Shown here: piece after piece, positions 52,712 through 61,800 of the stretch | How positions within the stretch are numbered: position 1 is the first letter of the stretch | Layout: every line of letters starts with the position of its first letter | DNA from: Achromobacter agilis | GTDB taxonomy: Bacteria > Pseudomonadota > Gammaproteobacteria > Burkholderiales > Burkholderiaceae_B | Reading direction: 5' to 3' | NCBI RefSeq assembly: GCF_900496965.1 | Contig: NZ_UFQB01000005.1 | Coordinates: 124,001 to 188,000, forward strand | Length of the DNA: 64,000 nucleotides | The notes under the pieces: generated by a model | The model's input: only the letters and a program-made list of their open reading frames with translations | What the model was told of the DNA's origin: nothing | Database searches by the model: none | Made by a program: the position numbers and the translations under genes

Positions 52712-52995
52712 GGCAATGGCTCCGGCCAGCGGAAAGCGTGGCCGTCCGCGTTGCTCGGCGGTTCTTCCGGGACGGATTTGAACAGCGTTTCCGAGGCCAG
52801 AAGGCGGATGCCGGCCGGCGAACTCTCCAGCAGCCGCCGCTCGCCGGCGGCGACCTGCAGGCTGACCTGGTAGCCGTCCGCAGGCGGCAGGCGCGACGCG
52901 ATTTCTTTGCTGTCAGCCAGCGTCGAGGCGGCGGTCGATTCGAAATGGCCGACGAGCCGGCCATTGCGCATGATGACGAGTCGATGAACCGGCAT
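52708..52995 (-). CDS. Small conserved-looking cytosolic protein of unknown function
   Basis: 95 residues; GGAGCC upstream. No signal peptide or membrane helix. Reads VHRLVIMRNGRLVGHFES, then a Lys/Glu-containing helix and a beta segment (YQVSLQVAAGERRLLES). I do not recognise a family. Coupled by a 4-bp overlap to a glutamine amidotransferase, so it may aid or be controlled with that enzyme. Confidence 0.65.
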   Translation of the reverse strand: MPVHRLVIMRNGRLVGHFESTAASTLADSKEIASRLPPADGYQVSLQVAAGERRLLESSPAGIRLLASETLFKSVPEEPPSNADGHAFRWPEPLP

Positions 52996-53031
52996 GGAGG
53001 CTCCTGTGCGACGGGGTGGCGATGACGGCGC

Positions 53032-53859
53032 TCAGGCCGCGGCATCCGGGCCAGGGTCGGCCGGCCAGTAATACGAATCGGGTGTGTTGCGGGCGCCGAA
53101 GATGGCTTGCCCCACGCGCACGACCGTCGCCCCTTCCTCGATGGCGATCTCGTAGTCGCCGGACATGCCCATCGATAGTTCGTCCAGGCCGATGCCTTGC
53201 GGACAGTCCTGGCGCAACCGGTCCCGCAGCGAACGCAGAAGGATGAAGCATTGCCGCACGCGCGCAGCTTCGGCCGAAAACACCGCCAGCGTCATCAGGC
53301 CGCGCACGCGCAGCGCGGAGAAGGATGGCATCTGCCCCAGGAAGGCCGCCGTCTCATCCGGATGCAGGCCGTACTTGCTGGCCTCGCCCGACGTATTGAC
53401 CTGCACGAACACGTCCAGCGCGCGGCCCTCGGCCTGCAGCCGCCGGTCCAGCGCCTCGGCCACGCGCAAGCTGTCCAGCGCCTGGAATTCGGCGGCGTAG
53501 CGCGCCACCAGTTTGGCTTTGTTGGTCTGCAGATGCCCGATGACCGACCATTTCAAATCGGCCAGATCAGCCATGGACTCCCATTTCCGCGACACTTCCT
53601 GGAGCTTGTTTTCGCCAAGGTAGCGGCAGCCCGCCGCATAGGCCAGCCGGATCCGCGCCTCTTCCACCGTCTTGCTCACGGGCAGCAGGCGCACGCTTGC
53701 GGGGGCGCGTCCGGCACGCTGGCACGCCGCCGCGATGCGGCCGTTCACCGTGGCCAGGTTGCGGTGGAAGTCCTCTACCGATTCGGCCTTCGGCCAGCGG
53801 CCGTGCTGGTCGTGCTGCGTCTGGGTATCGCTGCCCAGGTCCTGGATGTCTTGGTTCAT
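53032..53859 (-). CDS. yggS: YggS/PROSC-type PLP homeostasis protein
   Basis: 275 residues from ATG 53859 (GAGG upstream). PLP-binding Lys63 in LPVSKT; GENKLQE; HLQTNKAK; the phosphate-loop residues in MGMSGDYEIAIEEGATVVRVGQAIFG. Non-catalytic carrier that buffers pyridoxal phosphate. The first about 25 residues are an extra polar extension compared with the usual 230-residue form. An inverted repeat sits upstream. Confidence 0.88.
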   Translation of the reverse strand: MNQDIQDLGSDTQTQHDQHGRWPKAESVEDFHRNLATVNGRIAAACQRAGRAPASVRLLPVSKTVEEARIRLAYAAGCRYLGENKLQEVSRKWESMADLADLKWSVIGHLQTNKAKLVARYAAEFQALDSLRVAEALDRRLQAEGRALDVFVQVNTSGEASKYGLHPDETAAFLGQMPSFSALRVRGLMTLAVFSAEAARVRQCFILLRSLRDRLRQDCPQGIGLDELSMGMSGDYEIAIEEGATVVRVGQAIFGARNTPDSYYWPADPGPDAAA

Positions 53860-53922
53860 GCCTGCACCTCGCGTAGAAGCATAACGCGCGGCGGAAGCGA
53901 TTTCGCGTCCGCCGGTTTTGTC

Positions 53923-53948
53923 ATAGGTCAAATACTATCATGACCTAT
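53923..53948. promoter_or_regulatory. Inverted repeat upstream of yggS
   Basis: ATAGGTCA (53923-53930) and TGACCTAT (53941-53948), perfect 8-bp arms, 10-bp spacer, between the AraC gene and yggS. A plausible operator for yggS; the binding protein is unknown. Confidence 0.5.
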
Positions 53949-53981
53949 CATTATCGATGCGACCTGAGGGATGGCGCGCCG

Positions 53982-54848
53982 CTAGCCGTTGGCTGCCAGC
54001 CACAAGCGTGGAGACATGCCCACCCGCTGCCGGAACGCCTTGGACAAAGCGGATGCGCTGGCAAAGCCCAGCTCCGCCGCCACCTGTTTCACCGGCCGGC
54101 CGGTGCGCATCATCGACGCCGCGAGGCTCAGGCGCCAATCCGTCAGGTAGGCCGCCGGCGTGGTGCCGGTGGCCTCCTTGAAGGCCGCCGCAAAGGCGCT
54201 GCGCGACATGCCAGCGACCCCCGCCATTTTCGCGAGCGGCCACTCGTCGCAAGGCGCGCGGTGCACCGCTACCAGCGCCCTGGCCAGCCGCGGGTCCGAC
54301 AGGCCCATGATCAGGCCGTTCGTCACGCCGGCTTCCGCCGGATGATCCAGGATCCACCTGAGCAACTGGATCAGCACGACCTCAAACAGGCGGTCGGCCA
54401 GCAGCCGCGAGCCGCAGCGGACGTGGTCGGCTTCGGCGAAGAGCAGGTCCAATGCCGGACCCAGCCCGTCGACGGCGGCCAGCGGCACCCGGATCAGCGG
54501 CGGCAGCGACTGCACGAGAGGATTGCGCTCGCCACCATCAAAATCGAGCGCCGCGCAAGTAAAGTCCGAGCCATCCACGGGCGGGTTCACGAACTCGTGC
54601 CGCAGCGCGCGGGGATAGAAAAGGAGCGTTGGCTCGTCCAGGCGCAGGCGCGGCACGGGGGTCTCGCCCGGGCGATGCCGCAGTTCCATTTGGCCGCGCC
54701 GCAAGACGTGCAGGAAGCCGCGCCCCGGCACCGCTTCGAACGCCTGGGTGCCGCAAAGCGTGCCCGTATGGAACAGCGTGGCCCGCACGCGGAAGCGGTC
54801 CAGCAGCGCCGAGAGCCGGTCTACCTGGGAAAGCGCGACATCATTCAT
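53982..54848 (-). CDS. AraC-family regulator with N-terminal cupin
   Basis: 288 residues. N-terminal cupin-like sensor (FEAVPGRGFLHVLRRGQMELRH) and C-terminal double HTH (MAGVAGMSRSAFAAAFKEATGTTPAAYLTDWRL, VKQVAAELGFASASALSKAFRQRVGMSPRLW). Divergent from the AhpD-like gene at 54971, with TGGAC repeats between, so it most likely controls that gene. Confidence 0.87.
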   Translation of the reverse strand: MNDVALSQVDRLSALLDRFRVRATLFHTGTLCGTQAFEAVPGRGFLHVLRRGQMELRHRPGETPVPRLRLDEPTLLFYPRALRHEFVNPPVDGSDFTCAALDFDGGERNPLVQSLPPLIRVPLAAVDGLGPALDLLFAEADHVRCGSRLLADRLFEVVLIQLLRWILDHPAEAGVTNGLIMGLSDPRLARALVAVHRAPCDEWPLAKMAGVAGMSRSAFAAAFKEATGTTPAAYLTDWRLSLAASMMRTGRPVKQVAAELGFASASALSKAFRQRVGMSPRLWLAANG

Positions 54849-54859
54849 GATTTGGACGC

Positions 54860-54880
54860 ATGGACATTTTTTATGGACAT
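54860..54880. promoter_or_regulatory. ATGGACAT direct repeat in AraC/AhpD-like intergenic gap
   Basis: ATGGACAT at 54860-54867 and 54873-54880, with TTGGACG just upstream (54852). Candidate half-sites for the AraC-family protein. Confidence 0.4.
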
Positions 54881-54970
54881 AAAAGCACCATTCGTCCAGA
54901 CATTCTACGTACGATTCCCACTAACCACCCGACAGGGATGGCCTCTTTTTCATTTCCAGGAGTTACCGTC

Positions 54971-55516
54971 ATGTCCCGAGTCCCCCTTATCGACGCCAGC
55001 GCCACCACCGCTGACCGCCAGGCTCTGCTGGAGCAGATCCACGGCGCATTCGGCGCCACGCCCAACATGTTCCGGGCCGTCGCCAACTCGCCCGCGGCGC
55101 TCAAGAGCATGTGGGGCGCGTTCGGCGCGCTGGGCGCGGGCGTCATTCCCGCCAAGCTGGGCGAGCAGATCGCGGTGGCCGTTGCCGACCGCAACGCGTG
55201 CGAATACTGCCTTGCGGCCCATACCGCCCTGGGCCGCAAGGCCGGCGCCAGCGCCGAAGAAATGTCCGCCGCCCAGGGCGGCAATGCCGCCGATCCCAAG
55301 ACAGCGGTGGCGCTGCGCTTCGCGCTGCAACTGGTCGAGGCGCGCGGGCAGGTTAGCGACGCCGACGTGCAGGCCGTGCGCGCCGCAGGCTTCAGCGACC
55401 AGGAGATCGTGGAGATCCTGGCGCACGTCGCGCTCAATCTGTTCACGAACTACGTCAACGTGGCCTTCGCCGTTCCGGTCGATTTCCCGGCGGTGAAGCT
55501 GCGCCGGGCCGCGTAG
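54971..55516 (+). CDS. AhpD-like carboxymuconolactone decarboxylase family protein
   Basis: 181 residues from ATG 54971 (AGGAG upstream). The redox motif CEYCLAAH (Cys77, Cys80, His84) is that of AhpD-like peroxidase partners rather than true decarboxylase. Likely thiol antioxidant or peroxidase-reducing role. Divergent from the AraC regulator, convergent with a MocR gene. Confidence 0.88.
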   Translation: MSRVPLIDASATTADRQALLEQIHGAFGATPNMFRAVANSPAALKSMWGAFGALGAGVIPAKLGEQIAVAVADRNACEYCLAAHTALGRKAGASAEEMSAAQGGNAADPKTAVALRFALQLVEARGQVSDADVQAVRAAGFSDQEIVEILAHVALNLFTNYVNVAFAVPVDFPAVKLRRAA

Positions 55517-55525
55517 GAGCGGGCA

Positions 55526-55551
55526 GGACGGGGCGCCTCGCGGCCCCGTCC
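55526..55551. terminator. Hairpin between convergent AhpD-like and MocR genes
   Basis: GGACGGGGC and GCCCCGTCC, perfect 9-bp arms, 8-nt loop, inside outer GAGCGG/CCGCTC. Fits a bidirectional terminator though T-runs are weak. Confidence 0.6.
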
Positions 55552-55558
55552 GCTCTTG

Positions 55559-56854
55559 CTAGCCCAGGCTGTCCCGGATATCCCTGGCGAGAGCCTGGCA
55601 CTGGCCCGGTTCAAGGCCGGAAACGGTAATGCGCAGCCCCCTGACGGGCTCCTGCACCCCGAACGCCTCGCCATGGCGCACCAGCCAGCCCCGATGAGCC
55701 AGAGCCAGGGCAACGGCCTGATCATCGGTGTCCAGCGGGATCCAGAGGTTCAGGCCATCGCCCTGCGCCGCGCAGGGGATGCCGTGCTCCCGCAAGGCGT
55801 CCTCCAGCATCCGCCGCCGCCGGGCATAGTCCTCGCGGGCCCGCGCCATCTGCCTGGCCACCTCGGGCCGGCCCAGCGTGACCTCCACCATGTCCTGCAG
55901 CAGATGGCTGACCCAGCTCGTGCCGGACGCCAGCCGCAAGCGCAGCTGCCGGGAGGTCGCGGGATCGCTCGCGACCATGGCCAGGCGCACGTCCGGCCCC
56001 AGCGTCTTGGTCAGGGACCTGACCAGCGCCCACCGCTGCGCGCCCGACGCCAGCACCGAGTGGTATTCCGAGTTGGACAGCAACGCGAAGTGGTCGTCCA
56101 CGATGACCATCACGTGCGGGTACTTCGCCAGCACGCGCGCCAACGCCCGCGCTCGCCGGGCGCTCAGGCTGCAGCCGGTCGGGTTGTGCGCGCGCGGTGT
56201 CAGGATGACCGCTTGCGCGCCCTTGCCCAGCGCGGCTTCCAGGGCCTGAACCTGCATTCCTTCGGCATCGACCGGCACCCCGGCCGCCTGCAGGCCCGCG
56301 ATGCGCAGCATATTGATGCTGCTGAGAAAACAGGGGTTCTCGACCGCGACCTTGTCGCCCGCGACCAGGTGCGAGCCAAGCAGCCGCTCGATGGCGTCCA
56401 CCGCCCCGTGGGTCAGGTTGATGTCGAACGGCGCGGGGCAATCCGGCGCGAACCAGGCCCGCGCATAGTGTTCCAGGCCCGCGTTGACGGTGGGTTCGCC
56501 GTAAAGCCGCGGCACGTAGGGCCGGGTGGCAAGCGCCGCGGTGATGTCCGGCAGCCAGGCCGGGGCCGGATTGCCGCTGGCCAGATCCACCAGCGGCGAA
56601 TTCGTCAGCGCGCCTTCCTGCTCGCCGGGGCCGGAGGGTTCGCGGATGAGCGTTCCCAGGCGCCCCTGTGTCACGGCGATGCCGGCGGCCGCCAGCCGCT
56701 TATAGGCGGCGGCGACCGTATTGCGGTTGATGTCCAGCTCGACCGCCAGGTCGCGCACGGGCGGCAGGGCCTGGCCCGGCCGCAGCTGCCCCGACTGGAG
56801 CAGCGCACGCACGCAGTCGAAGATCTCGGCGGCGGTCTTTCCTTGTATTTTCAT
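55559..56854 (-). CDS. MocR-family regulator, PtsJ-like
   Basis: 431 residues from ATG 56854 (an upstream ATG at 56902 is less likely). N-terminal GntR HTH: PPVRDLAVELDINRNTVAAAYKRLAAAGIAVTQGRLGT, close to PtsJ of enterobacteria, which represses a pyridoxal reductase gene. C-terminal aminotransferase-like domain with PLP Lys283 (SLTKTLGPD). Two near-identical TTGTCTTRGGACRA motifs lie between its start codon and the histidine-kinase gene end. No pyridoxal kinase or reductase is adjacent. Substrate/target unknown. Confidence 0.85.
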   Translation of the reverse strand: MKIQGKTAAEIFDCVRALLQSGQLRPGQALPPVRDLAVELDINRNTVAAAYKRLAAAGIAVTQGRLGTLIREPSGPGEQEGALTNSPLVDLASGNPAPAWLPDITAALATRPYVPRLYGEPTVNAGLEHYARAWFAPDCPAPFDINLTHGAVDAIERLLGSHLVAGDKVAVENPCFLSSINMLRIAGLQAAGVPVDAEGMQVQALEAALGKGAQAVILTPRAHNPTGCSLSARRARALARVLAKYPHVMVIVDDHFALLSNSEYHSVLASGAQRWALVRSLTKTLGPDVRLAMVASDPATSRQLRLRLASGTSWVSHLLQDMVEVTLGRPEVARQMARAREDYARRRRMLEDALREHGIPCAAQGDGLNLWIPLDTDDQAVALALAHRGWLVRHGEAFGVQEPVRGLRITVSGLEPGQCQALARDIRDSLG

Positions 56855-56855
56855 G

Positions 56856-56945
56856 TCGTCCCAAGACAATGCCGTTCCAGGCGATGACAGCCCTGAGGCC
56901 ATGTCGAGTCAATGCGCAAGTTTGACACGATTTGTCTTAGGACAA
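56856..56945. promoter_or_regulatory. Two MocR-like operator motifs
   Basis: TTGTCTTAGGACAA (56932-56945, plus strand) and TTGTCTTGGGACGA (56869 to 56856, minus strand) agree at 12 of 14 positions. One touches the MocR start codon, the other is about 75 bp upstream, fitting autoregulation by the MocR protein. Confidence 0.55.
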
Positions 56946-56969
56946 CATCGCGCGGCATCCGGCGCCGCG

Positions 56970-58049
56970 CTATAGCGCTTCGGGGCTTCCCTTCAGCCGG
57001 ATCTCGGCCACAGTCCTATCGCCGCGCTGCTCCAGCGAGAACGCGTATCTGCCGGCGTATCGCAGCGCCAGCCGGCGGCAAAGGTTGCCCAGCCCGCCCC
57101 CGCCCTTGGCAAGGTCGAAAGGCGCGTGCAGCTCGCCCGGGTTGTCGACTTCGATGATCAGCTCGTCGCCCTGGAGCCGGGTGCGGATCCGGATCTGGAA
57201 GCGGTCATGCTGCGACCGCATGCCGTGCTTGATCGCGTTCTCGGCAAGCCCCTGCAAGGTCATGCGGGGGATGCTGAGATCCAGCGTGGCCGGATCGATC
57301 TGGCAGCGGCATTCGAGCCGCTTGTCGAAACGCAAGGCCTGTATGCGGATATAGGCCTGGGCGGCGTCTATGTCTTCTTCCAGCCGGGAAAGCCCGCGCC
57401 CGCGCCGGTCCAGCGAGTAGCGCAGGTAGCCGGCCAGGCTGCGGGTCATCTCCTCGGCAATCGCGGGCCGGTCGGCAATCTCCGCGACGATGGTATTGAG
57501 CGCGTTGAACAGGAAATGCGGTTCGATCTGCAATTGCAGGTGTTCGAGCTCCAGCCTCAGGGAGCGGGTTTCCGCCTTCATCTTGGACATCCGCTCGGTG
57601 CGCGCGGCAAGCTCCGCCGAAACGCCGAAATAGATCAGCGTCCAGATGGACAGGATCCCCATGTAGTAGATGAAACCCAATCGGTACTGGTTGCCGGGGA
57701 TCACCCGGACCGTTTCCGGCGAAAACAGGCCATGGATGGCGTAGGCGATGAACGCCAGCAACGCCGACGCGGCGACGCACAGCAGCACCGCACAGGCCGC
57801 GACCAGGATGGGCGCGTCGTTCTTGTCCGACCGGCGTCCATGCAGCACGGCAGCCCCGCTCGTCAGGGCGAACGCCAGCGGCTCCAGCCCTATCGTGAGC
57901 CAGAACGCGGCGACCGCATTGCCGAACACCGCCAGGCGGATGAAGAAGCCCACGAACGCCAGGAACACCCATCCCACGATCTGGGCGCGCCAGAACCCCG
58001 GCGCGGAATCCCCTTGGCTAAGCCCCTGGCTGACGGATGTGAAGATCAT
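56970..58049 (-). CDS. LytS/YehU-type sensor histidine kinase
   Basis: 359 residues from ATG 58049, strong ribosome site (GGGGGGAG). Several membrane helices in the first 160 residues (VGWVFLAFVGFFIRLAVF, FIYYMGILSIWTLIYFGV and others), no large periplasmic loop. Phospho-acceptor His178 in QIEPHFLFNALN, then a HATPase with ENAIKHGM and GGGGLGN. Histidine-kinase family (PF06580) that pairs with LytTR regulators. Divergent from such a regulator, 126 bp away. Confidence 0.9.
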   Translation of the reverse strand: MIFTSVSQGLSQGDSAPGFWRAQIVGWVFLAFVGFFIRLAVFGNAVAAFWLTIGLEPLAFALTSGAAVLHGRRSDKNDAPILVAACAVLLCVAASALLAFIAYAIHGLFSPETVRVIPGNQYRLGFIYYMGILSIWTLIYFGVSAELAARTERMSKMKAETRSLRLELEHLQLQIEPHFLFNALNTIVAEIADRPAIAEEMTRSLAGYLRYSLDRRGRGLSRLEEDIDAAQAYIRIQALRFDKRLECRCQIDPATLDLSIPRMTLQGLAENAIKHGMRSQHDRFQIRIRTRLQGDELIIEVDNPGELHAPFDLAKGGGGLGNLCRRLALRYAGRYAFSLEQRGDRTVAEIRLKGSPEAL

Positions 58050-58175
58050 GGACTCCCCCCTTGAAACCAAATTCCTGCGGCGGACCGGGTTCACTGAACA
58101 CCCATATGGCCTTATATTTATCCGCGTGCTGGACCGGAAAACTATACCCGCCTCGTCCGGGCGGCTGGGAGGAAA

Positions 58176-58862
58176 ATGCTGCGCGTGCTGATCGTCGACG
58201 ATGAAGCCCCAGCGCGGCGCTACCTGCGCCGCCTGCTTGAAGCCTCGGCCGACGTCCATGTCGCAGGTGAAGCCTCCACGGTCGAACAGGCGCAGGCAAT
58301 GCTCCGGGATCTCAGTCCGGATGCCGTTTTTCTGGATATCGAACTCACGTCCGGCACCGGATTCGACCTCCTATATGGTCCCGCCCCCACGCCTGCCATC
58401 GTTTTCGTCACCGCGCACGACGACTACGCCGCCCGCGCCTTCGACGTCCAAGCCGTCGACTACCTGCTCAAGCCCGTCCGCCCGGACAGGCTGCTCCAGG
58501 CGCTGGCGCGGCTGCGGCCCCGTTCCGCGGGCTACCTGTCCATGCGGACGAAAGCCGGCACGAAACTCATCAAGGTCCAGGAGCTAACGCTCGTGCAGGC
58601 GCAAGGAGACTACGTGCTTCTGTGCGGCGCCGACCGCGCGAACGAGCTGATGCACATCACGCTCAAGCGGCTCGCGGCGCAGCTGCCGTGCCCGCCCTTC
58701 TGCGCCCTGTCCCGGTCGGTGATCATCAATCTCGAGCATATCTCCCATCTGTCGCAGCTTTCCGGCTCCCAGACCGAAGTGGCGTTCGTCAACGGCGTCG
58801 CGCCCGTCGTCCTGGGCCGCGTCGCATCGCTGCGGCTGCGGCGGGCCGTGGCGCGTTCCTGA
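58176..58862 (+). CDS. LytTR-family response regulator
   Basis: 228 residues, GGAGG ribosome site. Receiver: acidic pair DDE (8-10), phospho-acceptor Asp54, Thr79 and Lys99 (LLKP). C-terminal LytTR DNA-binding domain (FCALSRSVIINLEHISHL). Partner of the divergent kinase. Its stop lies 7 bp from the stop of the autotransporter gene on the opposite strand; a functional link is not shown. Confidence 0.9.
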   Translation: MLRVLIVDDEAPARRYLRRLLEASADVHVAGEASTVEQAQAMLRDLSPDAVFLDIELTSGTGFDLLYGPAPTPAIVFVTAHDDYAARAFDVQAVDYLLKPVRPDRLLQALARLRPRSAGYLSMRTKAGTKLIKVQELTLVQAQGDYVLLCGADRANELMHITLKRLAAQLPCPPFCALSRSVIINLEHISHLSQLSGSQTEVAFVNGVAPVVLGRVASLRLRRAVARS

Positions 58863-58869
58863 GCGGCGC

Positions 58870-61800
58870 TCAGAACGGCACCATCACCTTCAGCGTTGCG
58901 CTGTTGCTGCGCACGTGCTCGGAGAATTGCCCGTCGTACTGCAGGCGGAAGTCCACGCCGCCCGCGTTCATCACCTGCAGGCCCGCCCCTACCCTGCCGA
59001 CCACGTCGTCGATGGGCAGCGTGGTGTCGAACGATCCCGTGCCCGCCGGGGCGCCGCGCAGGCGCGCGCTCGAGGTCCAGTCGTCCTGGGACAGGAAAGA
59101 CACGCCTGCGTACAGGAATGGACGCAGCATGGCGCCGTTCTTCAGTTCCGACCGGCCGCCGAACTCGATCATGGGCGACACACCCATGACGAAGCGGTCG
59201 CTGCTGTCGACCGACAGCGCCAGCGGATTGGAGCCCGATTCCGTGTATGCGGGCATGCGGCTGTAGCTGAAGTCCAGGTCCACGTAGGGTTTCACGTACA
59301 TGTTGCTGTAGGCGAAGGTGCGCGCCGCGCGCAGGCGCGCGTTGAAACCATAGACGTCCGGCCGGCTGGTGAGCGTGTCCTGGTAGCCCGCGATGTCGAT
59401 GTCGCGGTCCATGCGATAACCGCCGTAACCGCCGCCCAGCGCGGCCGAGAACACCCACGGCCCTTCCTCGCGCTTGAGCACCACCCCGGCATAGCCGCTG
59501 TCGCCGTTGCCGCGCACGCTGCCGTCGCTGGCGCGCACGTGGCTGTTCTCGTAGGCCATGGAGCCGCCCAGGAACCAGCCGGGGCTGACCTCGCGCTGGC
59601 CGCCGAACTGGTACGTGACGGTGTCGTAGTCGAAACCCGCCGTGCCTCGGCTGCCGTCCTGGTTCGTGGCCCGGCCGGTCACCTGGCCCCAGAAGCAGTT
59701 CTGCTCTCCGGTCAGCGCGTCCACGCCGGTGAAGGTCGGGCACGACATCATAGCCCCGGTGAACTGCCCCAGATTGGCAGCGGACTGCACGGCCGGCGCG
59801 ATGGTCACGCCCGGAGACAGGTTGGCGACGCTGTCGCCATACGCGCCCGCGCCCTGGCGCGACGCCAGGTCCAGCTGCGCGAAGAGCGGCGCCAGCGCGG
59901 AGTTTCCGCCCGCGTCCCAGATGCGCTGCAGATGGCCGGCGACCTCGCTCTGATTTCCCTTCAACTCCATGGAAGGCGCGCTGAAATTGGCCGACGCAAC
60001 GCGAATGCGGGTGTCCGGCCCGGCCTGGCTCGCTTCGTAGTCATAGACCGGGCTGTCCACCGCGGTAAGCGCTCCCTGCGAACTCCCCTGCACCGTCACG
60101 ACCGAAAGCTCGCGATTGGGCAGCAGCGCCTGCGGCAGCACGTCGATGCCTCCCGCCAGGCTGGCGTCGCCCTCCACGACCATGCGCGAGGACCGCAGTT
60201 TGTCGAAGTCCACATCCGCGCGCAGCACGCCGCTGCCGGACTGGGTCAAGCTGCCGCTGACGGTAAGGGTCTGGAACTGGCCGGGCTTACCGATCACGAT
60301 CAGCCCGTCATTGTGGACGTCGGCATTGTAGGCAACGGCGTCGGTCGCTACCGCGCCTGCCTCGTTGTTCAAGACGCAGGCGTTGCTGCCGTCGGCGTTG
60401 TTGCACAGCGTGCTGCCGGCCAGCTTGCCGGCGTTATCGATGGTCAGCCTGGAACCCGACGAGGCGCCGTAGCCGTCGTAGCGCACGGCCACGCCCGACA
60501 AGGCGCCCACCGAAGCGCCGGCATTTACAACCAACTGGTTTTCCTTGCCTGCGGCGATCCACACGCCGCTGCCCGATCCCGAGCCGCCCTGCACATCTCC
60601 GTTGACGACGACCCCAACCGGATCCACCCATGCCTGGCCGTCGCTTTGCGCGAAGATGCCCGCCGATCCCTCGCCCGTGGCATTCAAGATTCCCCATTGC
60701 TCGACGGAGACGGGGCTCGCAGTGCCGTTCTGTCCGGCGGCTCCCGCGAATCCGCCCTGCGGGCCGCCGGCAAGCCCGCCGCCGCCGCCGACCGATTGCG
60801 CGACGATGCCGTGCGCATTGGCGCCGGTGGTGGTCAGGGTGCCATTGAAGGAAACGTTGACGGTGTTGCCCCCGCCGCCATTGGAATTGACCGACACCGA
60901 CTGCCTGTTGAAGCCCTGTGAATTGAACTGGATGGCTTGGGACACATCGCCGATGATGCCTCCGCCCCCGCCGATGGATTGGGCGACGACGCCGTGAGCG
61001 CCCGCTCCGCGTGTCGTCACGCTGCCGGTCAGGTCGAGTTTCACGCCGCTAGCGTTGGCGCCGGAACCGCTGTTGCGCTGGCTGCCGAGCTGGAGCGAGC
61101 TCACGCCGTCCGCGGCGCCAGAGGTCGCGACACCGCCGCCAGCGCCAATGGACTGCGCGATGACGCCCATCGCCCTGTCGCCGTAGGTGTTCAGGTTCAA
61201 ACCTGCGGAAATCGTGACTGGGCTGCCATAGCCGCCTCCGGCGCTGTTGCCCGCGACCATCCCGAACTGCAGGCTGCCGGGAGTTGCCGCCGAACCGGCG
61301 CTGCCCGCCATGGCGATGCCGCCGCCGCCACCGATCGATTGCGCGACCAGGCCGTAGGCGCTATCGCCCTTGGTTTCGATATTGGCCCAGCTGCCAGGCG
61401 TAACGGTGATGCTTCCGCCGAACTCGTTCGTGCCTCCCAGCAACAGTTGGCCGCTCGCTCGCGGGGATCCGGAGCCCGCCATGCCGCCGCCCCCGCCGAT
61501 GGACTGCAGGACGATACCCGCCGCGCCGTAGCCGGCAGTGTTGAAACCATTGCCGCCGTCGTCATTCAGCGCGGCCGTGATGGCGCCTCCCGAGCCGCCG
61601 TTGCCGCCGCGGCCGCCGACCGCCAACGTCACATTGGACATGGAGAGGCTGGACGACACCGTGGAAGCGCCGCCCGCGCCGCCGCCCCCGCCGATGGATT
61701 GCACCACCGCCGCGTCCGCATAGTCGCCGTAGGTCTGGGTGTATGCGCCCAGGACGGCGGGCGCGCTGCTGCTGCCTATGGCGCCGCCATTGCCGCCCGC

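Noticed and set aside
58050-58175. A CRISPR-like or tandem repeat pattern in the kinase/regulator gap and across the GGC-rich autotransporter gene
   Set aside because: The autotransporter repeats are coding repeats with variable spacing; no identical spacer-repeat structure.
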